A stretch of 64,000 nt of DNA from Argentina anserina. Lineage: Eukaryota; Streptophyta; Magnoliopsida; Rosales; Rosaceae. The position numbers and the translations under genes were made by a program. Location of the stretch: positions 1,488,001 through 1,552,000 of the forward strand of contig NC_065876.1 in assembly GCF_933775445.1 (NCBI RefSeq), read 5' to 3'. Below are positions 36,117 to 49,018 of this stretch, piece after piece (the stretch's first letter is position 1; every line of letters starts with the position of its first letter). The notes below the pieces were generated by a model that worked only from the letters and a program-made list of their open reading frames with translations, had not been told where the DNA came from and ran no database searches.

Positions 36117-38853
36117 TGTCACGACCCCAAAATTTCGAGTATGAAACTCGAATTTCGACGTCATGAAAAACTCTAAAAAAATCTCCATAAATCAAAATCG
36201 TTTTAATGTTACAGTGGATCATTACTGAGTTCACAATACAACTCAGACAAACCGATTATTACAAACCAAATTTATAAATCAACACTACATCAAATGAAAA
36301 TGTAATAATCCTCACAAATTCTCACACAAGTCCACACAAATCCTCACCACAAGATGGAAAATGAACGACTTCGAAACTTCAAAGTTGTCATTCGATTTCC
36401 ACTAATCGACACCTGCGGAATTATCTCCTACACCATCGAATAGGTGCACCGGGATTGTAAACATAAACCCGGTAAGCTTTACAGCTCGTATGAGTAAAAT
36501 AACAAATACCACTCGCATATCAATATATACGAAAATCCACAAATCAACAAATATAAATGCACTCATGACAAATTAGACGACCCATATGGTTGTCTAATAA
36601 TGTAAAAATATATGAACTCATAGAATTGGGCAACCCCTCTGTTTACCCAAATGCATTTATAATACGGGTACTCATGAGCGCTGGTACACCTCTGTTACCC
36701 CTCATTTAGTACGCCGCCGACAATGAACAACCATCTGTCGTCGAATATCAAAAATATATGGATACTCATAAGCCGATAACCCATATGTTACCTCATATGC
36801 AGTACCCCGGCAGACATACTAGAGCTCTAACTGTATCGTAACTTTCGCCCGGCCAAAGGCTAGATTCCGACATGCCAAACACGTCCGAAGACATAAACAC
36901 GTCCGAAGACAAAAATTCGTCCGAAGACAAAAATCTGTCCGAAGACAAAACTCGTCCGAAGACATCAATCACGTCCGAAGACAAAAAATCGTCCGAAGAC
37001 AAACACGTTTTAACAACACTCAATGTTAAAACCACGTACAATAATCATCATGTCATATTGTACAAAACAAATCAAATGCTCGATATATAAATCTCGTCAC
37101 TAACATGAGCATATTCACAACAAAATCCTGATAGTATATAATATAGCAAATTATATATATGTACCTATTTACCATTTATATAAATATATATATTCCACTA
37201 TCTCATATACATGTCATATTTTATTCTTTAAAATTCTGCATAATCTTGAATCTCCGCAAGGGTAGATTCGTAAATGTGAGATTTTACTCACCTTATAAAC
37301 TCGAGCGTAATTCCACAATTCCGAATGTAATTCATTTTCTTGAATTATCGATCACCTTGAAAAGATAAGAAAAGAATTTAGAATCGTTACGTAATCCTTT
37401 AATGCCAAAACAATAATAATATGTTATTGTTCAACAATTTCTGGATTTACAAAATTATTGTTCACGATATACTATTAATGTATTTACTATTCACATATTA
37501 CTATAAAAATATATATCAATTACGTATTCTTGTACGAGTACATACTGTTTACGTATTTTCTGTACGTATACAAACTATTCAATAATAAATAATGTCTCAG
37601 TAAATAATAATTACTGATTTATCCTTCCGAAATTAGCAAACTATGAAAAGTATTTTACATTTTACATTTACCGTACGTAAATCACTTTTTACATTCACTG
37701 TCGTAAAAATAAATTTTACAAATTTACTGTGTTGAAAACACTATTCACGCATCGCCGCACGTTGGGTACACGCGCCACCCTCAGGAGACCGCGCGTGGCG
37801 CTCACGCGCCACTCACTGTGGCAGCGCGTGGGGCCCACGCGCCGAGCCTAAGGTCGGAGCGTAGCACGCCACCGCCACCCTTAATCTCCTCCTTTCTTCC
37901 CCCTCTTCCTTCTCACGTCCTCACGCCGCCTCTAAGCTACCACACGCACCCACACGCGCCGTCTAAGGCGACGGTAATCTACCCTCCTCCTCCGATCTCC
38001 ACAAAAATCAACTTAAATCCAACAAATTTCAATCCACAATCTCACACAAACATCAATTACATCAATTCATACCTAGATCGCACGGTGGAGCCCTTGAATC
38101 GTCGTCGGAGGTGCTTGAGAGGCCGGCGACGTCGATTCGAGCAGAGGCGAGGGCGCGCGATGAATCGAGGCTCAACCCTTGTCGTGAAGGGATCCAGAGA
38201 TGAGGAGGGGTGGAGGCGAGCTTGCCACGAGCACGGCGTCGACGGAGGAGCACGGCGAAGGAAATCTCCAAGCTTCGATCTGTTGCGAGAGAGGTTGCAG
38301 CGGCGAGGTGAGGTGCACCGGGCTCGGGGTCGACTGCGGAGGTCCCTGCGGTGCTCTAGAAGCTGGCGGTGAGAGGCACGGTGGCATGGAAATGGAGATC
38401 GCCGGCGAGGTTTTTGAGAGTGAGGGAGAGGGAGCGATCATGGAGAGAGAACGAGAGAGAGGAGAGAGAAAGTGGGAAAGGGAGGCGGAATAAAGGGTTT
38501 CCGAAAATGGAAACCCTAATCCCTCAATTTTTCTTTTTATACGCTTTGCCAAATCGGAAACTAGCATCCGTCGTTAATAACTTTTACGTCCGATTCGAAC
38601 GCATGATATGTCCACGAACTTGTATCGACGAGCTCTACAACTTCCGTGAAAGAAATTTTCACAAACGAGCGACGAAGACAAATTCGATACTCACGTTGCT
38701 GAAACGTAACGTTTTTCTAAATAAACATTACGAGAACGTTTCCGTTTTCGTTTCGAAACGTCGCAAGCAACCAAATGTCGTTTAAATGAATTTCACAAAC
38801 TTAATAAATTTAAAACAAGCCAATAGTTAGTTCCGAAAAATCGGGTTATTACA
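36117..38853. mobile_element. Solo LTR, 2.7 kb, nested in foldback element II
   Basis: Begins TGTCACGACCCCAAAATTTC and ends TCGGGTTATTACA, that is TG...CA with imperfect inverted ends (TGTAATAACCC in reverse complement). It is flanked by exact 5-bp direct repeats TTTTG (36112-36116 and 38854-38858). No internal retrotransposon domain, primer-binding site or second LTR is present, so it is a solo LTR left by recombination. It contains a 7-copy tandem repeat (about 36881-37005) and a GC- and CpG-rich segment (about 37740-38500) where both strands are accidentally open. The size and terminal TGTCACGACCCC suggest a Ty3/gypsy-type LTR, which is inference. Confidence 0.87.
36881..37005. repeat. Tandem repeat of about 18 bp, 7 copies
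   Basis: Seven copies of CGTCCGAAGACAAAAA with length variation of 16-19 bp lie inside the solo LTR. Such tandem repeats are common in the U3 part of plant LTRs. Confidence 0.92.
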
Positions 38854-39005
38854 TTTTGCATAGATGATATACACAATATTATCTAGATACTAGACGATGA
38901 ATATGAGATATTCGACCGAAAAATGGTTCAAAAATGGTAATCCGCACTAAAACTATTAGTGCGGACCTCCTTATTTGAGAAAATTTGTATATATATATAT
39001 ATATT

Positions 39006-39302
39006 GTCAATCTCTACTGCAGATGTCTGCACGGTGCGGATTCGGCGACCGGCGACGTGCAACGACAGCGCGGATGGTGTCGGTCGTGTTCCTTCCCTCC
39101 CTGCACTCTTGTCTATGTTAGCCGCAATCTCGAAATTTGAATTTTTTGGGCACCGTGCGGAAATTTTGAGATTTTGCCAGCACAGACAGAAACGTCAGGA
39201 GGGAGGGAGCACGGCCGATACCATCTGCGCTATCGTTGCGCGTTGCCAGTCGCCGGAATCGCTGAATTCGCATTGTGTATGTGAGATTTTCTATATATAT
39301 AG
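39006..39302. repeat. Foldback element III, near-complete hairpin
   Basis: A strong inverted repeat between TA tracts (38988-39005 and about 39290-39302). The left arm has GCGCGGATGGTGTCGGTCG, TTCCCTCCCTGCACTC and TTGTCT. The right arm has AGACAG, GGAGGGAGGGAGCACGGCCG and ATACCATCTGCGC. The two arms run almost to the centre near 39150. The two strands therefore encode near-identical peptides, which confirms the palindrome. Same family as element I. Confidence 0.88.
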
Positions 39303-39309
39303 ACAATAT

Positions 39310-42300
39310 CCAATGATTTTAAGTATCCTATGCAGAAGCACTTATTGTGGATCTTAAATTGTAAAATACTAGCAATATATATTACATTCATAACCAAAAC
39401 AAGTATTGTGATCGATTGCGAAATGAAACAACTTTTTTTTTTTGACGCAGGAAACCACAGTTAATTTTATGATTGAGGGAATAAAGATCTAATTTGTAGT
39501 ACTATAATTTATTAATTTTGATTATAGAACTCTATATGATTGTCCAGATCACGTGCGTGTCGATCATGACCCAGATGGTGGCACGGCAACTATATATATC
39601 ACTGAGAAAAAATGATCATATTATATATGACTTTCTAATATTGGTTTTTCACTTTTTCGTTCCTGCAAGGGTCTAAAATTATCAAATTATATTCGTTTGA
39701 CCCGTGATATTATTCACATATCGAACTTTCAACTTAGTATGTTCATGAATCATGATCAAGTAGCAGTGGTCCCTTTGTGTTAGTAATATTAATCTAGCAT
39801 TCTAGCAAAATTATAATACTTTCCAGTGAAGCATGCATCAGGTGCAACTAATACGTACGCAGTTACTAGCTAATACAATATATAGCTACTTAATTAATTA
39901 ACCATTAGACGACGTCAAGCTAAAATTTGGTATAATTAAGCTCCAAAAGAACGCTCCAACACTAGCCTTTTTCTAAGCTAGCTGGCTAACTATATATACA
40001 GTTCATTTGGAATTGGATTTTGCAGTTAACTAGCTAAAATTTTAAATGAATGCCAGCTACTGTATGTTACCTGCAATGCGTGAAGGTATGCTATACTGTT
40101 TACAATTTTATACAACTAAATTTCTGTTTGATCGATCTCAATCCATAATTCCATATATATCAATATTTGCAGTAGAACCATAAATAGACTATAAAAGCGA
40201 GTCAAATCATTCTCTATACGCGCGTATTCTTAATCTTTCCAAGCTCCAAGTTCTCCTAGTCTTTTATAACAAACAAGCTAGTAATTTCCTTCCATGTGAC
40301 TCCGCATCAACCGAACTCCTGATCGAAGTAGATATAACATAAAGAACCATTTGAGATACCAGAAAGATTGAAGCAAAAAGTAATCTTATGAATCGATGCA
40401 GCAGCTTGATCAAATCATTGAAGCATGAGATATCAAAGAAAAAACAAGTATAAATACACGGTGCAGCTGACTGCTGAGAATTCTAAAGAGGCATGCAGTG
40501 GCTAATCGAGCTCAGCGTGCATCTCGCAGCACATGACTTAAGATTCACCAGACAGCGGGGACTGAGCTCAGTGTCATGAGGGAAACCTCATTTCTTAGTT
40601 ATTTAGAAATTAATCAATTCGTTATGGAATAGTTTATGAGGTTCTTCCAAATCCAGTGATTTCAATGGGCTGGTTTCTTCAGATTTTGCTCAGTTTTGAG
40701 ACTCCAAAAAAGATATTGCGATTCTTGTAGCATATGCTCTCTGTAGTCTGTTCCCTGTAGTCTGTACTATATATAATATATGAATTATTGAATTGAGTCA
40801 TTTATCTTCTTCATGGAGATAATAACTAATCAAAATCTCGCCCTCCAATCAAGTCGGTGAAGGTGGCTTGCTTCAAAATATATTGAGTAGCTATCCAGCT
40901 TAACTGAGCTCTAACTGTCCTAAGTAACTGATTAACTGTATCGATCGACCAGATGCTTTGTATCATAATTGTTAATTAACAGATTAATTACTAGTTCAGT
41001 ATGTTTGGTTTTGCAATCCACATTTTATAATCATGCATAGTTAAAGCTTAATTAACTTGATCATGTGAAAACCAACACCCCAATCTCAATCCCGTAAGTT
41101 TTGACTCTGAAGATAAAATATATAACCTGCCATTCATCATGGCAGCTATAGAAGTGGGCGTACAAATTTGATTTTCACAAACACATATATAATAGGTTTT
41201 TTCATATGCATGGTAAATATAAAACTACAATAAAACGATACTTTCAGAAAAAATTATATGTATTCATAGATTGAGGTGCACAATCAACACTCCTAAACTT
41301 CCAGGCATTTTGTTGGATGTGAGAATTGTTTCTAAGAGCTTATTAAATATCAAGTACTCTAATGATTAAGCTTCCATATATTACAAGGTTTTGGTATCGC
41401 CTACGATCCAGCTTATGTCTTTTGATCGAGTACGTACGGCTTACTGTTTAGTAAGTGTTCAGCATTGATTTGAAACTTGAATGTAGAGCTTAAGTTTACA
41501 AGGGAGCAGATCATCTTCCCTTCCCTCCATGCATTGAGGGCAAGAGTTGAAAAACCAGTGCACGTGTAAGTCTTAATTAGAAGCAGCATCTTCCCTTCTC
41601 TCCACGCATTGAGGGCAGAAAACTAAGATATAATCAGTCAAATATTTAAACTTTGATGATCCACCGTACCAATCAACATATAGCAATCAGTATCCACAAA
41701 TTAAAGGAAAATAATAAAGTCTGGACCTTTTTAATAAAATGACAAGTTTCTAGGTTAAATTGCTGTATAAAATCCTCCTGAAGTTTTGCATATAATCAGC
41801 TAGGGAATCAAATTAATAGTTCTAGCAGGTCTTCCGGTAGAAGTATAACGTGTATCTCCCATCTATTTCAGAATTCCGACGTACGAACGTAACTCCTGGC
41901 TTCTTCTTAGACTAGTACGTACTACATAGGCAAGTTTGGATCGCGGCTGAGCACTAATATTCATCTCATCATCTGATCGAGTTCACTAATACCAGCCTTA
42001 GCGTATACATATCTGTTGTATTGGCATATACTTAATTAAAGTTAAGAAATTAGCAAATGTACGCAGACTCGAAATAGTTCGATCCCAGTTCATCCCTTGT
42101 TATTTATCCAAACTAATATATATATATATATATATATATACGTACCATGCACACAGTTTTTAACTAATAAACCATGTTTATGCAAGCTGACTAGTACTAT
42201 ACATGCCAGAAAGTACCAGAGGATCTGCAGGCTGCAGCTAATTTGATCTCTGTGTCCGTTCATAAGTTTAATTACAAGTTGCAATTCTAATATTAGGGCA

Positions 42301-45300
42301 CAAGTTGCCAACTCGATCAATCTGACAGACCAACGTGATCCACTGGCTCTTCACTCGTGTGAAACTCTGATCGACAATGGTTAATCTGCTGAGTTTGCTA
42401 GCTACCTACCTACTGGCCGAGTGGCCGGAATGATTCGTACACGGAAACAATATTGTCTTTCGATACCAATTCCAATTAATTACATGCGATGATCCGATTC
42501 TTCTAATTCAACGATATTCCCTTCGGCTGCAGGGGAAGTGTGGAGGCAAAAACAAAGCCCACTATGACTGACACTGCCAAATTAGATTTAATCAATTCAT
42601 CCCAACTGTATGAAATCAAGCTTCTTAATTTCTTTCCCCATACAACCTTTTTGCACCTAGCTAGCTCTTTTGAAAACCCTTGTTGAAAATCATTGTCAAC
42701 AGGTGACATTGTTTGGTGAGGCATGGTGAAGGTGTGACATTGTTGATTGAGAAATCTGCTCCTTAAGTCATCACATTAATTGTTGACAGAGTCTGTGAAG
42801 AGACATATAAACCCATAACATGGGTCTACAAAGACACTGATAAGGATCCACGAGGACTCCCATGAGAGCGAGTGGTTCTTAGTTGTATGCGCTCGAAGCG
42901 CTCGATCGCAATAAGACATATTGTAGCTAGCCTTGTATGACACTGATAAAGCATCTGTTTTGTATGAAATGTAATGGAATTCTAATATACATTATACGAT
43001 ATATAGTTTTTATGACCTGCTTCGAGTAATAATGGACATGCAGTATCAAGGTACGTAGTCTAATTGTTTTCTTAAACTTACGATACAAAATCACAACAAG
43101 AAAAAGAAACCAATAACGATATTTTAGTTCTATTAGGTTTATGATATCTTACAAATCATGATTTACGTGCGAGAAACTTTAGTCCATGCCATAATTAAGT
43201 AGATATGAATTTCGCGAGAAATATTGTATATAGTTCACAATTTAAAGTAGAAATTCTTAATCTCAGGCTATATTTCCAATTAGGGGAATTCAGGATAAGG
43301 TTGGAGAAACAGATAACAATATTTAAGCACAGTTATTCTCAAGTTGAAAGCACCATGCATGAGAAATTCCAACTTTGCATAGGCACTCTGTTAGACAAAA
43401 ATAATACTTTTTTTTTTGGATAATCAAAAAAAATACTTAGAATGGGGAGAACTCTATTTTTGGTGTGCCAATTGGTTGGTTGGTTGGTTGGTTGGTGGGT
43501 ATAGATCGGGATAGTTAGTGGGCTTCATACAAAATTGAAGATCTCATCATCTTGGGTAAGTTACCTGATAGAACGCCCAATATGGTATTTTGCGCTCCAA
43601 CATATGCAGGTGTTGATCTCGAAGTCGATCTGCTTCAGAAACTTGGCTTTCTCATGCTGATACATATATTGTTCACTTTTCTCAATATGCGGTTGAAAGT
43701 TAAAGGGCTAATTACGTGGCTAATTATTATTGACCTCTTTTTTTTAAAAGGGCTAATTAAAAAAAAGTGGCTAATTATTGGTGTACAAAGATCGATCCTA
43801 GCTAGCTAGCTTCAATTCATGTCTCATGGTATGCAAAATATTGGATTCATTTTTGTCTTGTCATCTGCAAGTGGTTTTCTGACATTGACTTGAGGTTATT
43901 GATGCCTAACTGATTGAAAATGTCATCTATTTATTATTCGCGGTTGTTCTGAATAATTCCAACTCTTCCTTGTACGTTCAGATTTCAATGACAGCATACA
44001 TGGTGGACATTGGTATATATGACTAGCCTATATATATGCCAGATGCTATGCTCATAACCCTTTAGGCATCTGTGAATCTGTGATTTGTTAATTCTTCTTA
44101 CAAAGTTATGATCCATCTATAATATTATTGTTAATTAGTAGCCTCTATATACAGTTATTATGCTTAAGTAATTAATTAATGGAAGGAAAAAGTTATTAAC
44201 GTCCTGCTAATTTTATTCTTGAAGCACTAGCAAGGGTGTTTATATCAACAGATCGAGACCACATAGCATCTGATGCAGTGGCTGACATTTATAAGATTCT
44301 TTCATTGATGCACCTATGTTATAATGTTATATATGTGCTGATATGCAGAGAGTGAGAACCTTCAGAGGCGTGAAGCAGTAATATATACACACATGCTACA
44401 CTTTGATTTAGATGGTCTTTAATTTAATTCCACTATTTCAACAATACCACGTACTACTTATATTCGCTACAAACAAACTGCCAAGAATAATATTCAGAAA
44501 TTGTTAATTTGTTACTAATATTTAAGCTGCTTTAATTTTAAGGACAATCATATTTCTTTGTCTGTTCCTCTTCCCCTTTATAATTACATCAATGTCATTA
44601 TCATTTGATGAGAAACCATTAAGTTATATAAGTATTTCGGTGGCTTGAATAGTCATTATATATCAATCCGCTAATAATGATATCAAACAAGAAATTATGA
44701 GTCTAAACTCAAAGCTAATATGCGACATAAAACTATTCTTTAATAATAAGCGCATATTGAACTAAACACGCCTATGCTATGACAGTACAACATAACAATA
44801 GGGAATAAAACTAAAAATTAAGAATAGAAATATAAACAACTAATAAAAGCGCTAAACACACAAGTTACACAGTCCACAATAGCAACCAAGGGAGCCCAAA
44901 CTAAAAGAATCATCTTGGCCCCAAAAGCTAGGTCAGCCCAGCTCCACCCTCTTCCATCGTGTTGTTGATAGGAAGATTCCCGCTTGAGGCACGCCATCGT
45001 CAACCAGTAGGTAAGCACCTACAGTTGTATCCACCACACCAATCCACGCTGCCGTGAGCCATCACCTCACAAAGAAACCAAAATCCAACAAAAGACCTTG
45101 GCAACAACACCTATGATTGGTATCATTATCATGAAATACATTGTTATATATATAGTTCTTTTCAGTACAGTGATAAACTGATAATGCTCTTAATTTATAT
45201 ATGGACGATTTTATTGTTAATGTCCTATTCGATCTTTGTGTCATTTAAACCAATCATGCATAGCCATTATTGCCACCGCCTTCCGTTCAACGTTGCGGCG

Positions 45301-46565
45301 GCCGTTGTTGCCTCCTCACAACTATTGGCATTTCACAGAGCATCACTAGCTATGACAATGTCATCTCTCGATCTCTCTTCTAATTTATAAGTTCCTTTAC
45401 TTTTATTACATAATCAGAACTTAATTAAGTAGCACCCGTATCAAAAGGTAAGTGATTAAATTCTTTGTGTTCTTCATGGATTTGTGACTTGTTAGTTTAT
45501 TATAATAGAGAAGGAATATTGTCTTTATGATAAAAAGACTATATTTTGTATAACACTCCATAATGACAAAACTAGCGATCATAAACGATCAGCACACGCA
45601 ATAATGACAAAAATAAAATCAGTCTGTAATTGTAATAGGTGGAATCTTTACTTTTATATAAAGAAATCATATATGTTAAATAAAAAAATCGTGTAGTAAC
45701 TATACCAAAGAGGTGACTATATGTGACAAACTAATGACAAAATCAAATCTTAACTTTGCATTTAGGGAAAATCTCACACATGTGCTAACACTTGTGAAAT
45801 CTCATAGGTGGAATCTTTCAATGATGAGAATACATAATGAGTTTCAAGTGTTTCTAACGGACAAGAAGAACACTTATCTAAAAAAACAATTAGAACATGA
45901 TTTGATACACGTGCGAACATCTTATAAATTTGCGCGCATTTACTCAAAAGTTTATATATGTAATTAAATCTTATTTTTTAAAGATATAAATATGTTTATA
46001 ATGAGAAAACAGTTACATGATTAAAGCAAGTCGAATTTCCAAACTTATCCTGGACTCGTATATTATAAGTACAATCGATCAAGCTAGTTACATAAATTTA
46101 CTCTTCGTAACTAGCAATATATGTGTGTTCAAGTCGGAAAACCAACCTGTAACTAGCCATTTCTTACTCATACCAACAACTTGTAGAACCATCCAAATGA
46201 GTTGAATTCAATTGATTGCATTTTCCAGAGTCATGAAAATTTCAGAATTTCATATGTTTGAGAATCACAACCCTACTGTTTCACTCCATTCATACATTGT
46301 CAAAACCTACAAATTCAAAACTCCATCCTCAAAACAATCCACCTCATTCAACTACCCAAGTCCAACCAAAACCATTTCAAGTCGATCATATCAGTAAAAT
46401 CGAAACCAAACAAAGAAACCTCCATGAAAACCAGGAGTGCCATTAAGGAAAAATGGCCAAAGCAAATCTTAAAAAAAAAACACCACATTTATGGCAGCCA
46501 ACTCTGTAAGTAGGAGACTTGTCTCTGTGAGATTTTCCATAGATAAAAACCAAAGAGGTTGTTCT
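39310..46565. other. Long gene-poor AT-rich region
   Basis: No ORF here has a recognisable domain, splice-consistent continuation or unusual length. Seen: a (TA)n tract at about 42117-42140, a (TTGG)n run at about 43468-43495, a pair of 35-40-bp direct repeats near 41506 and 41584, and many short palindromic AT motifs. It may hold distal regulatory sequence or non-coding RNA, but nothing in it can be claimed. Confidence 0.6.
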
Positions 46566-47313
46566 TGTTTGAGCCCAATTTAACAAAAGGTTAAATTATA
46601 AGTGATATAGTCCATAGGCTAATACCTGTGGCCCAAACTATATATATATATATATATTACAAGATCCGTGGAATCCTACTTGCATAAGGAAGTTATTCTC
46701 TAAGATCACAAGTAATCATGAGTTGTCAAAGTCAGCAAGGAAATGAGAATCCTTGTTGTAATCAGAATCAAATCTCTACGGAATGAAATCTATAATCCTT
46801 AAAGACGAATGAATCGCAGAAACCCTAATCAAATCACTATATAAATGGGTAAAAAACACAAAATAACACATATCTCTCCACATACAAATCAACACATTTG
46901 CTAAACAAGACCCCTCATGAAAACCTTACTCTCAAGACCTTTTCGAGGCAACATGTGAACAACTACAAACCGCTAAAAGACCTCACTTCCTTAGCAAGAT
47001 TTACCCAGTTTACCTATTAAAGCTTTGTTTACTCACATCGCAGTGGTTAAGTATCGATAGAGACTCATAGTGAGACGCAAAGGAAGGCTTGGACAAACCA
47101 GACGACCTACACGTCGAACCAAGCGAAGAAAAGTTCTCAACCTTCGTCACATTTGCCGGCATTAGAAGTCAAGACAACGGAATCACAATTAACTCAATCT
47201 CATATGTAAGTACTGGCACACCTATGCACACATCACGCTCCAAAAATCCAAATAGAGAACGTTTGCCGATCTCAAACTCACTCATAAGAGCAAATATCTT
47301 GACAACGCGAACA
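46566..47313. repeat. Left LTR (748 bp)
   Basis: TG...CA bounded. Holds a TATA-like CACTATATAAATGGG near 46836 and several blocks shared with the right LTR (CTACTTGCATAAGGAAGTT, CCTATGCACACATCACGCTC). Confidence 0.87.
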
Positions 47314-49018
47314 TTTTGGCACAAACCCAGCGGGACGTGTCGAAAGCATTTTAACACGAGTTCAAGATAGGTAGAACGAGGGATATCTATCAGAGGCCCT
47401 GGTGCAGTGTCAAAAACATCTTTTAAAGGACTACGAACCTCATACATCGAAGGATTGTAGATCTTGTCTTACAGAAGTGGAAGACAAGGCACTGAAGCAA
47501 TGACATGTACTCGAGCATACAATCCAAGCTATGACAGGCACTGAAGCAAATCAAGGCACTAGATCCGACCCACCTAGGGATGGTACTAACTTAGAAGTGC
47601 CTCATCTAGGAAACGATACGTCTAGAAGACCTGAATCACCCAGAGATGGATATACCGCATCTAATAACTCAAAAAACGGTTCTGATATAGAACCCCGACA
47701 GAAAACTCCTGGCGAAATTCTAGCCAGCCAGTAGGTGTTTATTATTGATGGTATGACCTTGAGCAAGTCATAAAATTCTTGGAAATAATCGGAAAATAAA
47801 GGGAGGAAGTAAAAGTGGCTAGAGCTGCAGCCGTCGTCCATGAACAAGACAACCCACGTCAAAAGAAAGGTAAACATGTGTTGGATGCAGTATATGTCAT
47901 ACTCTACTCGCGGTGTCTGAAAGAATTTGAGTTAAAACCAAGCTATGAAGAGCTGGAGGAAAAAGTGCAGCGGATGTAGGAGATGAAAGCAAGATTGGAG
48001 CAATGATATGGACTGGACTAATGAGCCTTCGTGGGATGAATAATGTAGTAGTTGGAGAGCAACTGATGGAACAAGTGCAACACACATTGGCTAGCTCTCA
48101 GTTCATCTCTTCATCCAGATATTCTCACCAAACCTTATATACCTCCTGCATCGCGATCTATTATCAAGGAGAACTGCTGGCTTAAAAAGCTGGGATCAAA
48201 GACCATCAAGTTGAAGCCTGCCAAAATCAGATTTATGCAAAGAAAGTATGGTTGTGCCAAGCGTAATTTACATGCTCTCAACAACATTGTTATTAGCCAA
48301 GAACAATTGGCGAAAACATCATAAGAGCTACAATTGGTCATGGAAACTAACAATGTGAGACCAATTGTTCTGCAAAAGCTCTGCAAACGTCATTAATTCT
48401 CCTTGAGACGCCACCAAAGGACACTCATACAACATGAGAAATATTGGGGGGACATTTATTTCGATAGCACTCCGGAAGAAGAACCGTCGGTGGCGTTATT
48501 GGCCAGGCAGTTCGCAGAAAATGCTGAAGATGACGATCTCTTAGATGAATCAAGATTGGATTTGGAAGATGGGCTGGAGGACCTGGATGATCTAGATGGC
48601 TTGGATTGCAACATGGTGTTTGTTTTTCCAGCGAAATGTGGTGCAGACACCAATGTAGGCTTGCCCAGTGATTGAGATCAATAGACAAGTTGAACATGAG
48701 CTAGACTTCGAGAAAGAAGAACTGGAGGACCTGAGAAAGTCAATGGACTCTCGATGGTCTAGATGTTTATGCTATATAGAAATCTGCTTCCTTTTCTTAG
48801 TTATAGAAGTCTCCATTTCCCTCACCACATCTTTTGCTTCAGTCATCGCATTAAGGGAAATTGTTCGTTGCAAACAATTTAAATTTAGTAAGAATTCAAC
48901 AGTACATGGCAAATTTAAAGGAATGCGAAACATTTGCATACCTTGGTGTTCCTTGCAGCTTTAGCTTTCAAACGCTTGGGGGTTTGGCTTGTGCTTGCTT
49001 TTCCCTTGGTGATCACAT

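Larger units (their letters stand above)
35845..38985. repeat. Foldback element II, split by a solo LTR
   Basis: The left part (35845-36116) and right part (38859-38985) are one element interrupted by the solo LTR at 36117-38853. The arms are long imperfect inverted repeats: GAGGTCC-ACACC, TTTGGTGCGGATTTCCATTTTTG and AATTTGGTGATCATTAAG on the left, with their reverse complements on the right (GCGGACCTCC, CAAAAATGGTAATCCGCAC, and CTTAACAATCACCAAATT before the LTR). (TA)n tracts flank both ends. No ORF. Confidence 0.78.

Noticed and set aside
36881..37005. Regularly spaced repeats that could suggest a CRISPR-like array
   Set aside because: Spacer lengths of only a few bases, plant nuclear context and location inside an LTR.
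36793..37041. 82-residue minus-strand ORF with SSDxFL repeats
   Set aside because: Translation of the 18-bp tandem repeat in the solo LTR.
37818..38372. 184-residue ORF and overlapping frames on both strands
   Set aside because: They lie wholly inside the solo LTR in a GC-rich block with few stops in any frame; no domain recognised.
38959..39357. 132-residue ORF with a similar peptide on the opposite strand
   Set aside because: The similarity of the two peptides comes from the inverted repeat; it is a foldback element, not a gene.
41506..41622. Resemblance of TCTTCCCTTCCCTCCATG to miR482-type sequences
   Set aside because: Several mismatches and no complementary arm nearby to form a precursor hairpin.
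42503..42724. 73-residue minus-strand ORF in gene-poor DNA
   Set aside because: No recognisable motif, no splice-consistent extension, and length expected by chance.
46012..46450. Overlapping 60-residue ORFs left of the LTR element
   Set aside because: Low-complexity, Thr/Ser/Lys-rich chance frames without gene structure.
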